12,979 bases of DNA, from assembly GCA_945860335.1 (NCBI GenBank), contig CAMAQW010000029.1, positions 1-12,979 of the forward strand. Direction: 5' to 3'. The translations under genes were made by a program, and so were the position numbers. Each line of letters opens with the position of its first letter. Position 1 is the first letter of the stretch. Shown piece after piece: positions 1-6,617 of the stretch. The notes under the pieces were generated by a model that made no database searches, was not told the origin of the DNA, and saw nothing but the letters and a program-made list of their open reading frames with translations. Origin of the DNA: Sediminibacterium ginsengisoli. Its GTDB lineage: Bacteria; Bacteroidota; Bacteroidia; Chitinophagales; Chitinophagaceae.

Positions 1-900
1 GGTAGCTACGAGTATTCTTAAAGCGCCAGACTTAAAATCGGTGAGTGCTTTTTGTCTTGCATTTTGTGATTTATTACCATGAATAGCAGCCGCTTTTTCA
101 CCAAGTTTTAAAAGGTCTTTTACCACTTTGTCGGCACCATGCGTTGTTCTTGTAAATACAAGGGCGGTTTTAATGCCAGCATCTTGTAATAAATGTGCGA
201 GTAGTAATTTTTTATTGCCTTTGTCTACATAATACACCGACTGCTCAATTTTTTCGGCAGTAGAAGATACCGGTGTAATTTCTACTTTAACAGGATTGTT
301 TAAAATACTGTTTGCTAGTTGTCCAATTTCTGGAGGCATGGTAGCAGAGAAAAATAGGGTTTGTCTTTTAGCAGGAAGTTTTGCAATTACTTTTTTTACG
401 TCATGGATAAAACCCATGTCTAGCATACGGTCTGCCTCGTCTAGTACAAATATTTCTAGCTGGTTTAATTTGATATAACCTTGCTGCATTAAATCTAATA
501 ACCTACCGGGTGTAGCAATTAAAATATCAACACCACGTCTTAACATAGACACCTGCGGCACTTGAGAAACACCCCCAAAAATGACGCTATGGCTTAACCC
601 CGTTTTTTTACCATAAGCTTCAAAACTTTCATCAATTTGAATCGCTAACTCACGCGTTGGTGTAAGAATTAAAGATTTAATACCGTTATGTGTACTTTTT
701 TTATTGTACAATAATTGTAAAATAGGAATAGCAAAAGCGGCTGTTTTACCAGTACCGGTTTGTGCGCAACCGAGTAAATCTTTTCCTTCTAATAAAACCG
801 GAATAGACTGCTCTTGAATGGGGGTAGGGTTCGTATACCCTTCTGCTTTAACGGCCTCTAAAATAGGCTCAATTAAGTTTAATTGTTCGAATGATAACAT
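1..900 (-). CDS. rhlE: ATP-dependent RNA helicase, DEAD-box RhlE type (3' end beyond window)
   Basis: Cytoplasmic DEAD-box RNA helicase that uses ATP to open short RNA duplexes, typically in ribosome assembly, mRNA turnover or cold adaptation. I translated the minus strand from the ATG at 898-900; 300 codons are open to the window edge. Helicase motifs appear in order: Q motif (PTPIQEQ, about residues 25-31), motif I AQTGTGKT (46-53), Ia PTRELA (81-86), GG (109-110), Ib TPGR (130-133), II DEAD (154-157), III SAT (185-187), IV VFTRT (248-252) and HGNKSQ (274-279). The visible part stops at VAT, where DIAARGxD normally continues, so the end of RecA domain 2 and any basic tail are missing. MLDMGFIHD, LPAKRQ and the HGNKSQ-to-DFKSG stretch resemble E. 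coli RhlE more than DeaD or SrmB. GTG codons lie upstream in frame, but the ATG gives the family N-terminus. It is monocistronic from a promoter near 1030 with a long leader. Confidence 0.95.
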   Translation of the reverse strand, partial: MLSFEQLNLIEPILEAVKAEGYTNPTPIQEQSIPVLLEGKDLLGCAQTGTGKTAAFAIPILQLLYNKKSTHNGIKSLILTPTRELAIQIDESFEAYGKKTGLSHSVIFGGVSQVPQVSMLRRGVDILIATPGRLLDLMQQGYIKLNQLEIFVLDEADRMLDMGFIHDVKKVIAKLPAKRQTLFFSATMPPEIGQLANSILNNPVKVEITPVSSTAEKIEQSVYYVDKGNKKLLLAHLLQDAGIKTALVFTRTTHGADKVVKDLLKLGEKAAAIHGNKSQNARQKALTDFKSGALRILVAT

Positions 901-1028
901 AGCATTATTTAAATATAAAAACACGGGGCATTGGCCGGGTGCTATACAAACTTTCTGTTAAGGACTTGAATTACTTTGTCACTGAAGTGTGATCTAGTCT
1001 GATAGGGAGAGAACGTATATGAATACTA
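901..1028 (-). promoter_or_regulatory. long 5' leader of the rhlE helicase gene
   Basis: If transcription starts just downstream of the -7 box at 1029-1036, the mRNA carries about 120 untranslated nt before the rhlE ATG. On the minus strand the leader contains a small interrupted hairpin at 922-941 (CAC-CC-GGC-CAAT-GCC-CC-GTG) and a CACT-TC-AGTG dyad near 980. The last 20 nt before the ATG are A/T-rich with no Shine-Dalgarno sequence. Function is inferred only from length. Cold-induced helicase genes in other bacteria often have long structured leaders, but nothing here proves that. Confidence 0.35.
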
Positions 1029-1036
1029 CAAAGGTA
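1029..1036 (-). promoter_or_regulatory. Bacteroidota-type -7 promoter box for rhlE
   Basis: The minus strand reads TACCTTTG, an exact match to the Bacteroidota -7 consensus TAnnTTTG. No good TTTG -33 element sits 19-21 nt upstream (the region reads AATGGCACTAATTTT), so the call rests on the -7 box and its position between msrC and rhlE. It implies that rhlE is transcribed separately from msrC. Confidence 0.5.
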
Positions 1037-1092
1037 CGTAAAATAAAATTAGTGCCATTTTGGGGTATTACGAATGCAGTATAAATGACTAA

Positions 1093-1584
1093 TTAGTGCT
1101 TTATCAGTGCAACTATCGCTTCTAAATAAACCTTGTCTGTAGCGTCAAACTGATCGAGCAAATCACTATCTACATCTAGCACACCCACTACGCTACTGTC
1201 CTTAAAAATTGGAACTACAATTTCAGATTTTGAAGCGCTACTGCAAGCGATATGCCCTGGAAATTTTTCGACGTCTGGAACAATAATCGTTTCCTCTTTT
1301 GCCCAGCTTGTTCCGCAAACACCCCTGCCTTTTGCAATTCTTGTGCAGGCAACGGGCCCTTGAAAAGGTCCTAAAACAAGTTCGTCCACTTTTTTGGTTT
1401 CGTTTGGTTTTACCATATAAAATCCAACCCAAAACCAACCAAATTGTTCTTTGAGGGCAGCTGCAATATTGGCAAGGTTAGCGGTAAGATCCGGCTCTCC
1501 ATCAATTAGTGCTTTTATTTGCGCTGTAATAGAAGTGTATTTTTCTTGTTTGCTGCCGCTAACAATATTTAAGTCTTCTGCCAT
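1093..1584 (-). CDS. msrC: free methionine-(R)-sulfoxide reductase (GAF-domain fRMsr)
   Basis: Cytoplasmic enzyme that reduces free L-methionine-(R)-sulfoxide to methionine, normally with thioredoxin regenerating the disulfide. At 163 aa it is a single GAF domain of the usual family length. The signature is clear: WVGFY (52-56), LGPFQGPVACTRI (71-83), GRGVCG (86-91), FPGHIAC (108-114) and SEIVVP (120-125). The three redox cysteines are C80, C90 and C114; their spacing of 10 and 24 equals that of C84/C94/C118 in the E. coli enzyme. E121, D137 and D139 match its substrate-binding acidic residues. The ATG at 1584 lies inside the 3' end of the upstream flippase gene (16-nt overlap), which suggests translational coupling. 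Co-transcription with the peroxidase gene two genes upstream fits an oxidative-damage role, though this linkage is inferred. Confidence 0.94.
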   Translation of the reverse strand: MAEDLNIVSGSKQEKYTSITAQIKALIDGEPDLTANLANIAAALKEQFGWFWVGFYMVKPNETKKVDELVLGPFQGPVACTRIAKGRGVCGTSWAKEETIIVPDVEKFPGHIACSSASKSEIVVPIFKDSSVVGVLDVDSDLLDQFDATDKVYLEAIVALIKH

Positions 1585-3068
1585 ACAAATAGTTTTTGCA
1601 ATTCATTTTTTTCGATGCGTGCAACAAATAAAAGATAACTAATTAATAATGCTGCGCCACTGATGGTTTGCCACCAAAAATCTAACACAAAAATACAAAC
1701 CCCTTTATGCAGTAAAAATACCAGTGCCGAAATAACCAAGTAAGCGGTAATTTTTTTTGCAGGATAAGGTACGGGATATACTTTTTGTCCCCAGTTGTAA
1801 CTTATGAGCATCATGGTGCCATAACAAAAAAACGTGGCCCATGCACTTGCGATAAATCCAAAATATGGGATAAAAATAAAATTGAGTAGAATGGTAATAG
1901 CGGTTCCAATAAGCGTGATAGTTGAGCCTGCTGTTGTTTTATTACTTAGTTTAAACCAAATACTGAGGTTGTAATAAATGCCTAAAAATATATTAGCGAG
2001 TAATAAAATTGGTACAATACCAATGGCAGAGCGGTATGCAGGTCCAATTAAATAAGACCAGATAGGTAAAAATAAGGACACCACTAAAAACATAACGCTC
2101 AGTACAAGTACAAAGAACTTAAGTACGCGTGCATATATTTTTTGTGGCTCCTGTCCGGCAGCCTGTTTAAAAAAGAAGGGTTCGGCGCCCATTCTAAAAG
2201 CTTGTACAAATAAGGTAATTAAAATAGAAAGTTTATAGCAGGCATTGTAAATACCTACTTGTTCATTTTTAAAAACATCTGAACCTGGTAGCCATGCTTT
2301 TAACATAAGCCTGTCAAAAGTTTCGTTGATGATACCACCAAATCCTACAATTAATAAGGGAAGTGCATACACCATCATTTCTTTCCAAAGCTTGATGTCA
2401 AATGTGAGGCGCACGCTCAAAATTTCTTTACTTAATAAAAGAAGTGTTATAGCACTTTGAATTAAGTTGGCAAGTACTACATAGACAATGGGGTTGGTAG
2501 AAAAACTAAAAAAGTTTCCGGTCCAACTATTTGGGTTTGCCGCTAATGTGCGTGGGCAGTAGTTGATAAAAAACCAAGTAAGCAAAAGGTTTACAAAAAT
2601 GCCTGCAATATTTACAAACGCATATTTAATGGGGCGCTCTTCTTGACGAAGCTTTGCAAATGGAATTTTATTGAGTGTGTCTATTGCAATAATCCCAATA
2701 GTAATAATGGCTATTTGTGGTATATCAGCAAATCCAATTAGTGCACTAAAAGGAACTCTAAAAATCCATAAAAGACCTGATAGTAAAATGGTGCTTATAA
2801 CAATAGAAAAAAAGCTAGTACTGTAAATTGTTTTTTTATAGACTTCTATGGCAGAAAATCTAAAGTAAGCCGTTTCAAAACCATAGGTAAATAAAATGCT
2901 TAAAACAGGGATGGCCGAGTAAAGCAAACTTTGTCTACCAAAATCGGCAGGTGTTACATATTCCGAATAGGTTAAAAGCGGCACTAGTAAATAACCAATA
3001 AAACGGGCAGCAATGGAACTAACTCCATACCATAGTGTTTGACCCGCTAATTTTTTAATACCGCTCAA
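1569..3068 (-). CDS. polysaccharide/oligosaccharide flippase (Wzx/MATE-like) family membrane protein
   Basis: Inner-membrane protein of the polysaccharide biosynthesis (MOP/MVF) superfamily, whose members flip lipid-linked glycans to the periplasmic face. At 499 aa it has the family length and about 12-14 hydrophobic segments from residue 12 to 483. Conserved-looking stretches are the amphipathic N-terminus MSGIKKLAGQTLWYG, ETFDRLML (249-256) and FRMGAEPFFF (291-300). No in-frame ATG precedes residue 231. The frame opens after a TAG 24 nt upstream, and the only start giving the expected N-terminus is TTG at 3066-3068. It lies 40 nt after the peroxidase gene and overlaps msrC by 16 nt, so it sits inside an operon. 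No glycosyltransferases are nearby, so the substrate is unknown. It could instead handle another lipid-linked compound. Family assignment is firm, substrate is not. Confidence 0.85.
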   Translation of the reverse strand: MSGIKKLAGQTLWYGVSSIAARFIGYLLVPLLTYSEYVTPADFGRQSLLYSAIPVLSILFTYGFETAYFRFSAIEVYKKTIYSTSFFSIVISTILLSGLLWIFRVPFSALIGFADIPQIAIITIGIIAIDTLNKIPFAKLRQEERPIKYAFVNIAGIFVNLLLTWFFINYCPRTLAANPNSWTGNFFSFSTNPIVYVVLANLIQSAITLLLLSKEILSVRLTFDIKLWKEMMVYALPLLIVGFGGIINETFDRLMLKAWLPGSDVFKNEQVGIYNACYKLSILITLFVQAFRMGAEPFFFKQAAGQEPQKIYARVLKFFVLVLSVMFLVVSLFLPIWSYLIGPAYRSAIGIVPILLLANIFLGIYYNLSIWFKLSNKTTAGSTITLIGTAITILLNFIFIPYFGFIASAWATFFCYGTMMLISYNWGQKVYPVPYPAKKITAYLVISALVFLLHKGVCIFVLDFWWQTISGAALLISYLLFVARIEKNELQKLFVWQKT

Positions 3069-3108
3069 TGATTTCTTGTTTTGCTGCTGCTAAAGTAACA
3101 AAACCCTT

Positions 3109-4140
3109 TTACTGATGCGCGTGATTGGCCATTTTATTATTGATTACCGCTTGCCCTGGTAAAAAAGCAGGGTTAGTTAATGCGCTAGAATCTGTGAGGG
3201 TATTTAAAAAAGCGGTAAGCTGGCCAATTTCAAAATTAGAAAGGGATATTTGCCCCGAAGACCTATAATGGTTGAGTACATCCAGTAGTGAATAATAGCG
3301 GCCGTCATGCCCATAGGGGAAGGTAAGGGCTGCATTACGAAGGCTGGGTACTTTAAATTTAAGTGAATCGGCGCTACTTCCTGTAAACCGCGCGCGTCCG
3401 TTGTCTTTTAATTGAGGGTCTCTGGTGAGCGCCGTGTTTTGATAACTGTAATTGCTAAAAAGTGGTGGGGTATGACAAGACACGCATTTTGTTTCGAATA
3501 TTTCGTACCCTAATTTTTCTGGTAAAATAAAAGAAGCTTCGCCGCGCATAACTTTGTCGTACTTGCTATTAGATGATACCAAAGAAAGTTGAAATTGACT
3601 TAACGCCCTCGTGATTTGATCCATGTTAATTTTTGAAGGACCAAAAGCCGCTGTAAACATTTTTTTATAACTCGGGTTGGTATTTACGTGCTTTAATAAA
3701 GCTGGAATATTGGTGTCCATTTCATCTGTAGAGTGCATGGGTAAAAGAGCCTGTGCTTCTAAGGTGCTCGCTCTACCGTCATACATCAGTTCCTTTTGCC
3801 ATGCAACATTAAAAAGGCTAGGCGCATTGCGGGTAGTTAGGTTGTTAACGCCATGGCTTAGGGGGTGATCGTAAGTGGCAAAAGCGGCGGATGGTTCGTG
3901 ACAAGTAGCGCAGCTAACGGTGTTATCACTACTGAGTGCTGGGTCGTAAAATAATTTTTTACCCAGTGCAATGCCCTCTTTTGTAAGTGGATTTCCACTA
4001 AAATTGTAAGCGGGTGCTGGCCAACCTTTGGGGCTTGTAAAGCTTACTGGGATTGGTTTGTATGAAAAAATATGCGTTGCGCTGATGCATAGTGCAGCAA
4101 AAGAAAAAATCGTAATTTTTGTTGCCACTGAAATTTTCAT
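3109..4140 (-). CDS. secreted di-heme cytochrome c peroxidase / MauG-family protein
   Basis: Probably a periplasmic or secreted di-heme c-type protein that reduces H2O2 or, as in MauG, carries out oxidative chemistry on a partner. Numbered from the ATG at 4140 (343 aa), a signal peptide covers about residues 1-26 (basic start, then a hydrophobic run). The heme-binding sites are CATCH (C77, C80, H81) and CVSCH (C219, C222, H223), the two-domain layout of the CCP/MauG family. Other family marks are YDGRASTLEAQA (120-131), VPSLRNAAL (264-272) and PYGHDGR (275-281). In the region after HDGR, where classical peroxidases carry a methionine heme ligand, the sequence reads VLNHY (Y292), as in MauG-like members; this alignment is from memory. 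A second ATG two codons upstream (4146) is also possible. The downstream flippase starts 40 nt away. No partner such as an amine dehydrogenase is visible. Confidence 0.9.
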   Translation of the reverse strand: MKISVATKITIFSFAALCISATHIFSYKPIPVSFTSPKGWPAPAYNFSGNPLTKEGIALGKKLFYDPALSSDNTVSCATCHEPSAAFATYDHPLSHGVNNLTTRNAPSLFNVAWQKELMYDGRASTLEAQALLPMHSTDEMDTNIPALLKHVNTNPSYKKMFTAAFGPSKINMDQITRALSQFQLSLVSSNSKYDKVMRGEASFILPEKLGYEIFETKCVSCHTPPLFSNYSYQNTALTRDPQLKDNGRARFTGSSADSLKFKVPSLRNAALTFPYGHDGRYYSLLDVLNHYRSSGQISLSNFEIGQLTAFLNTLTDSSALTNPAFLPGQAVINNKMANHAHQ

Positions 4141-4160
4141 ACACATAAATAGATACAGGA

Positions 4161-4168
4161 TAAAGGTA
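4161..4168 (-). promoter_or_regulatory. putative -7 box upstream of the cytochrome c peroxidase operon
   Basis: The minus strand reads TACCTTTA, one mismatch from TAnnTTTG. A start site about 6 nt downstream would give a leader of 10-15 nt, the same short geometry seen at several neighbours. No clear TTTG -33 element is found at the right spacing, so confidence is low. Confidence 0.35.
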
Positions 4169-4220
4169 CAAACGTCTTTATTAATATCTTCATGTAAGAA
4201 ACAATTAAGTAAACCTTATT

Positions 4221-4673
4221 ATGAGAGTTGTTATTCAGCGCGTATTGGAAGCATCGGTGGTGGTAGATGAAAAAGTGGTAGGCTCCATACAAAACGGACT
4301 ACTAGTGCTACTAGGTATCGAAGACGCCGATACAGAGGAGGATATACATTGGCTTAGTAATAAAATTGTAGGACTTAGGCTTTTTGATGATGCTGAGGGT
4401 GTCATGAATTTGTCTGTTAAAGATATAGGAGGCGACATTTTACTCATTAGCCAGTTTACATTAATGGCGAGTACCAAAAAAGGCAATAGACCTTCTTATA
4501 TTAAAGCGTCTAAACCGCCCATCGCAGTACCTTTGTATGAACAAATGATTGCTACCTTAAGTACTGATTTAGGTAAAGCGGTGCAAACCGGTATTTTTGG
4601 TGCTGATATGAAAGTTAGCCTTATCAATAACGGACCTGTTACCATTACCATCGACTCTAAAAACAAAGAATAA
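4221..4673 (+). CDS. dtd: D-aminoacyl-tRNA deacylase
   Basis: Cytoplasmic editing enzyme that hydrolyses D-amino acids (and glycine mischarged on tRNA-Ala) from tRNA, acting as a chirality checkpoint before the ribosome. It is 150 aa, the normal length for the DTD family. Diagnostic motifs are MRVVIQRV at the N-terminus, SQFTL (77-81), KGNRPSY (87-93) and NNGPVT (136-141), which holds the Gly-cisPro pair G138-P139 that selects against L-amino acids. The start is an ATG beginning the canonical MRVV N-terminus, preceded by an A/T-rich stretch without a Shine-Dalgarno sequence. Its stop TAA overlaps the next ATG as TAATG, so it forms a coupled two-gene operon with the MazG-like gene. It is divergent from the peroxidase gene, with about 75-80 bp between their starts. 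Confidence 0.96.
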   Translation: MRVVIQRVLEASVVVDEKVVGSIQNGLLVLLGIEDADTEEDIHWLSNKIVGLRLFDDAEGVMNLSVKDIGGDILLISQFTLMASTKKGNRPSYIKASKPPIAVPLYEQMIATLSTDLGKAVQTGIFGADMKVSLINNGPVTITIDSKNKE

Positions 4674-4999
4674 TGACTATAGAAAAAGCACAACAAGACG
4701 TAGACGCCTGGATACAAACAGTGGGGGTTAGATACTTTAATGAGCTTACCAATATGGGGATACTCATGGAAGAAGTGGGAGAGCTGAGTAGAATACTCGT
4801 GCGTAAATATGGCGAACAATCTTTTAAAGCCGGAGAGTCTGATAAAGATATTGCGGATGAAATGGCCGATGTATTGTGGGTGCTTATTTGCCTTGCCAAT
4901 CAAACTGGTGTAGATCTTACTAAAGCGCTCGAAAAAAACTTCGAAAAGAAAAATAATAGGGACGCTACAAGGCATCTTAATAATGACAAATTAAAATAA
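4673..4999 (+). CDS. small single-domain MazG-like nucleotide pyrophosphohydrolase
   Basis: Predicted cytoplasmic all-alpha NTP pyrophosphohydrolase that splits (d)NTPs or modified nucleotides to the monophosphate plus pyrophosphate. It is 108 aa, one MazG domain, unlike the two-domain E. coli MazG of over 250 aa. The metal-binding pattern EExxE...ExxD is present as E33-E34-E37 in MEEVGEL and E63-D66 in DEMADVLW. The rest is helical and charged, ending in a lysine-rich tail. Translation starts one base inside the dtd stop codon (TAATG), indicating coupling. Pairing with dtd suggests a shared clean-up role for faulty building blocks. Which nucleotide it hydrolyses cannot be read from the sequence; relatives act on dCTP analogues or canonical dNTPs. 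An intrinsic terminator follows 50 nt downstream. Confidence 0.88.
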   Translation: MTIEKAQQDVDAWIQTVGVRYFNELTNMGILMEEVGELSRILVRKYGEQSFKAGESDKDIADEMADVLWVLICLANQTGVDLTKALEKNFEKKNNRDATRHLNNDKLK

Positions 5000-5048
5000 T
5001 GCGCGTGCTTTAAAGTGGCACAGCATATGTATTACAAAGTAATAAAAC

Positions 5049-5081
5049 AAAAAAGGCGCGCTTGAAAAGCGCGCCTTTTTT
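5049..5081. terminator. bidirectional intrinsic terminator between the MazG-like gene and the M24 peptidase gene
   Basis: Perfect 15-bp inverted repeat: the left arm AAAAAAGGCGCGCTT (5049-5063), loop GAA, and right arm AAGCGCGCCTTTTTT (5067-5081). The GC core is flanked by six A on the left and six T on the right, so it works as a hairpin plus U-tract on both strands. It lies between convergent genes ending at 4999 and 5101. A smaller dyad TATTAC-AAA-GTAATA sits just before it at 5030-5044. Confidence 0.92.
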
Positions 5082-5100
5082 AATCGAGTAAACTCAAATA

Positions 5101-6504
5101 TTATTTGCGTTTAAAAATACTTTTTTCTTTTGCCATTTTTTCAATGTCTGCAACGGTTCTTGGAGAAGAAGCCGATAAGTTTTGATTACCAGTTGGGGTA
5201 ATTAAAATATCATCTTCAATTCTTACACCAATACTCCACCACTTTTTATCGCAGTTGCTTCCTGGCGGAATATAAATACCTGGCTCCACTGTTAATACCA
5301 CGCCCGGATCTAGTGTGCGAGGTCCCATATCGTGTACGTCTAAACCTAAATGGTGTGAAGTGCCGTGCGGGAAATATTTGCGGGCTTCTGCTTCTGTTTT
5401 TACAATACCAAGTGCAACAAGTCCTTTGTTCACAACGGCTCTTGCTGCTGCGTCAACAGATGCAAACGGAGCACCTGGTTTACAAGCAGCGATACCAGCG
5501 TCTTGCGCTGCAAGTACGAGTTCGTAAATGATTTTTTGTTCTGGCGAAAACTTACCATTTGCAGGAACCGTTCTTGTAACGTCTGCAGTATAGCCATGGT
5601 ATTCGGCAGCACAATCACTTAATAGTAAATCACCATCGTTCATTAATTTCAGGTTTGTTACATAGTGAAGCACACATGCATTTTCGGCAGCACCTACAAT
5701 ACTTGGATAGCCTGGGTATTCGGAACCATTGGTTTTAAAATGATATTCCATAATGGCTTGTGCTTGGTATTCTGTCATGCCTGGTTTAATAGCGCGCATC
5801 ACATCGTTATGACCATCACAGCTAATAGCAGCAGCTTTAGCAATGAGTGCAATTTCTTCTGGTTGCTTGATCCCTCTTAAGCCAGATAAAATAGCTTGTA
5901 AACTACGCGTAGCAACTGGTTTTTTTGTTGCAGCAATAGCGCTATCAACAATAGTAGCCATGCGGGTTAGAGGATCTACATTTCTTTTGTACGTCGAAAA
6001 AATATCTTCGCTTTTATACGCTGTAAATACAGAATCGATATTTGAAAAATCGATGGTGTTAGCGCTAAATTTATCGTTGATAAAAACGTTGGCAATTTTA
6101 TATTTTTCTTGTACACCTTCTACGCCTAAAATTTTTCCGGTCCATAATTCTCTTTGCGGATCACGGTTTTGAACAAAAATAAATTCGGTACCTGTTTTAT
6201 CTAAAATGGTAACAGGCTGCTTGAATAATAAGAGTACCGCATTAGGCTCTTCTAGTCCGGTAAAGTAGTAGAAGTTTTTATTTTGAGAATATTGAAAATC
6301 AACATCGTTGGTTCTTACACGCACCTGCGATGCAAAGAAAATACCCACGCCATTTGCAGAGAGTTTTTCTTTAAAGGCAGCCCTGCGTCCAGCATGGAAC
6401 TCGGGTGTTAAATAATCACTTGGATAGAGGGTTGTTTGCTGTGCAAAAACGAGTACTGGTGCCATAAAGGTGAGCACCCACATCATCACTTTCTTTTTAT
6501 TCAT
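5101..6504 (-). CDS. pepP: secreted Xaa-Pro aminopeptidase (M24B family)
   Basis: Metallopeptidase that removes an N-terminal residue preceding proline. At 467 aa it has an N-terminal signal peptide (basic NKKK, hydrophobic 7-20, likely cleavage after VFA at 21), so it probably acts in the periplasm, unlike cytoplasmic E. coli PepP. An N-terminal aminopeptidase-P domain (about 30-165) is followed by the pita-bread catalytic domain (about 205-460). The dinuclear metal ligands are D297, D308, H384, E407 and E430. Spacings D297-D308 (11) and E407-E430 (23) equal those of E. coli PepP, and H380 and H391 in HGTSHHLGLDVHD match its catalytic histidines. RIEDDILIT (428-436) is typical. It is monocistronic, ends at the terminator at 5049-5081, and diverges from glyQS. 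It might also act as a prolidase, but the N-terminal domain and HGTSH motif favour aminopeptidase P. Confidence 0.93.
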   Translation of the reverse strand: MNKKKVMMWVLTFMAPVLVFAQQTTLYPSDYLTPEFHAGRRAAFKEKLSANGVGIFFASQVRVRTNDVDFQYSQNKNFYYFTGLEEPNAVLLLFKQPVTILDKTGTEFIFVQNRDPQRELWTGKILGVEGVQEKYKIANVFINDKFSANTIDFSNIDSVFTAYKSEDIFSTYKRNVDPLTRMATIVDSAIAATKKPVATRSLQAILSGLRGIKQPEEIALIAKAAAISCDGHNDVMRAIKPGMTEYQAQAIMEYHFKTNGSEYPGYPSIVGAAENACVLHYVTNLKLMNDGDLLLSDCAAEYHGYTADVTRTVPANGKFSPEQKIIYELVLAAQDAGIAACKPGAPFASVDAAARAVVNKGLVALGIVKTEAEARKYFPHGTSHHLGLDVHDMGPRTLDPGVVLTVEPGIYIPPGSNCDKKWWSIGVRIEDDILITPTGNQNLSASSPRTVADIEKMAKEKSIFKRK

Positions 6505-6525
6505 GGTGGTTTAAATTTATCCCGC

Positions 6526-6533
6526 TAAAGCTA
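6526..6533 (-). promoter_or_regulatory. putative -7 box for the M24 peptidase gene
   Basis: The minus strand reads TAGCTTTA, one mismatch from TAnnTTTG, and would give a leader of about 15 nt before the ATG at 6504. The -33 region has no clear TTTG and coincides with the palindrome at 6539-6557. Weak evidence. Confidence 0.3.
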
Positions 6534-6538
6534 TAGGA

Positions 6539-6557
6539 TTTCTCTGAGTCAGAGAAA
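6539..6557. promoter_or_regulatory. 19-bp palindrome in the divergent pepP/glyQS region (candidate operator)
   Basis: TTTCTCTGA-G-TCAGAGAAA: two 9-bp arms, fully complementary around one central G. It lies in the 113-bp region between two divergent start codons, just upstream of the candidate pepP -7 box, where a bound dimeric repressor or activator could act. As RNA it would fold poorly because the loop would use up central pairs, so a protein-binding site is more plausible than a hairpin. No regulator gene is in the window. Confidence 0.35.
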
Positions 6558-6603
6558 AAAATTGGATAAAGGGGCTAAAGCGCCTTTTTTAGGGAGAATG
6601 GCT

Positions 6604-6611
6604 TATTTTTG
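6604..6611 (+). promoter_or_regulatory. -7 promoter box of glyQS, immediately before the start codon
   Basis: TATTTTTG matches TAnnTTTG exactly and ends 6 nt before the ATG at 6618. Transcription in this phylum usually starts several nt after this box, so the first transcribed base would fall at or next to the A of the ATG. No convincing TTTG -33 element is visible 19-21 nt upstream. Confidence 0.5.
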
Positions 6612-6617
6612 CCCTGT

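Noticed and set aside
1088..1097. ACTAATTAGT palindrome at the msrC stop codon
   Set aside because: Only 10 bp, A/T-rich and without a U-tract; likely chance.
4080..4140. Lipoprotein signal in the di-heme peroxidase (Cys in the hydrophobic stretch)
   Set aside because: The residue before the Cys is Leu, not Gly/Ala/Ser, so the lipobox is not satisfied; a normal signal peptide fits better.
4496..4975. Minus-strand open frame of 159 codons opposite dtd and the MazG-like gene
   Set aside because: It lies antisense to two firmly identified genes and its translation shows no family features.
6568..6590. Terminator-like hairpin AAAGGGGC-TAAA-GCGCCTTT followed by T
   Set aside because: It has a G-G mismatch in the stem and lies between divergent genes, where no plus-strand transcript should need ending; it would also fall upstream of the glyQS start site.
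6609..6611. TTG as an upstream in-frame start for glycyl-tRNA synthetase
   Set aside because: It forms the last three bases of the -7 box TATTTTTG and adds only Met-Pro-Cys before a normal ATG; transcription would begin after it.
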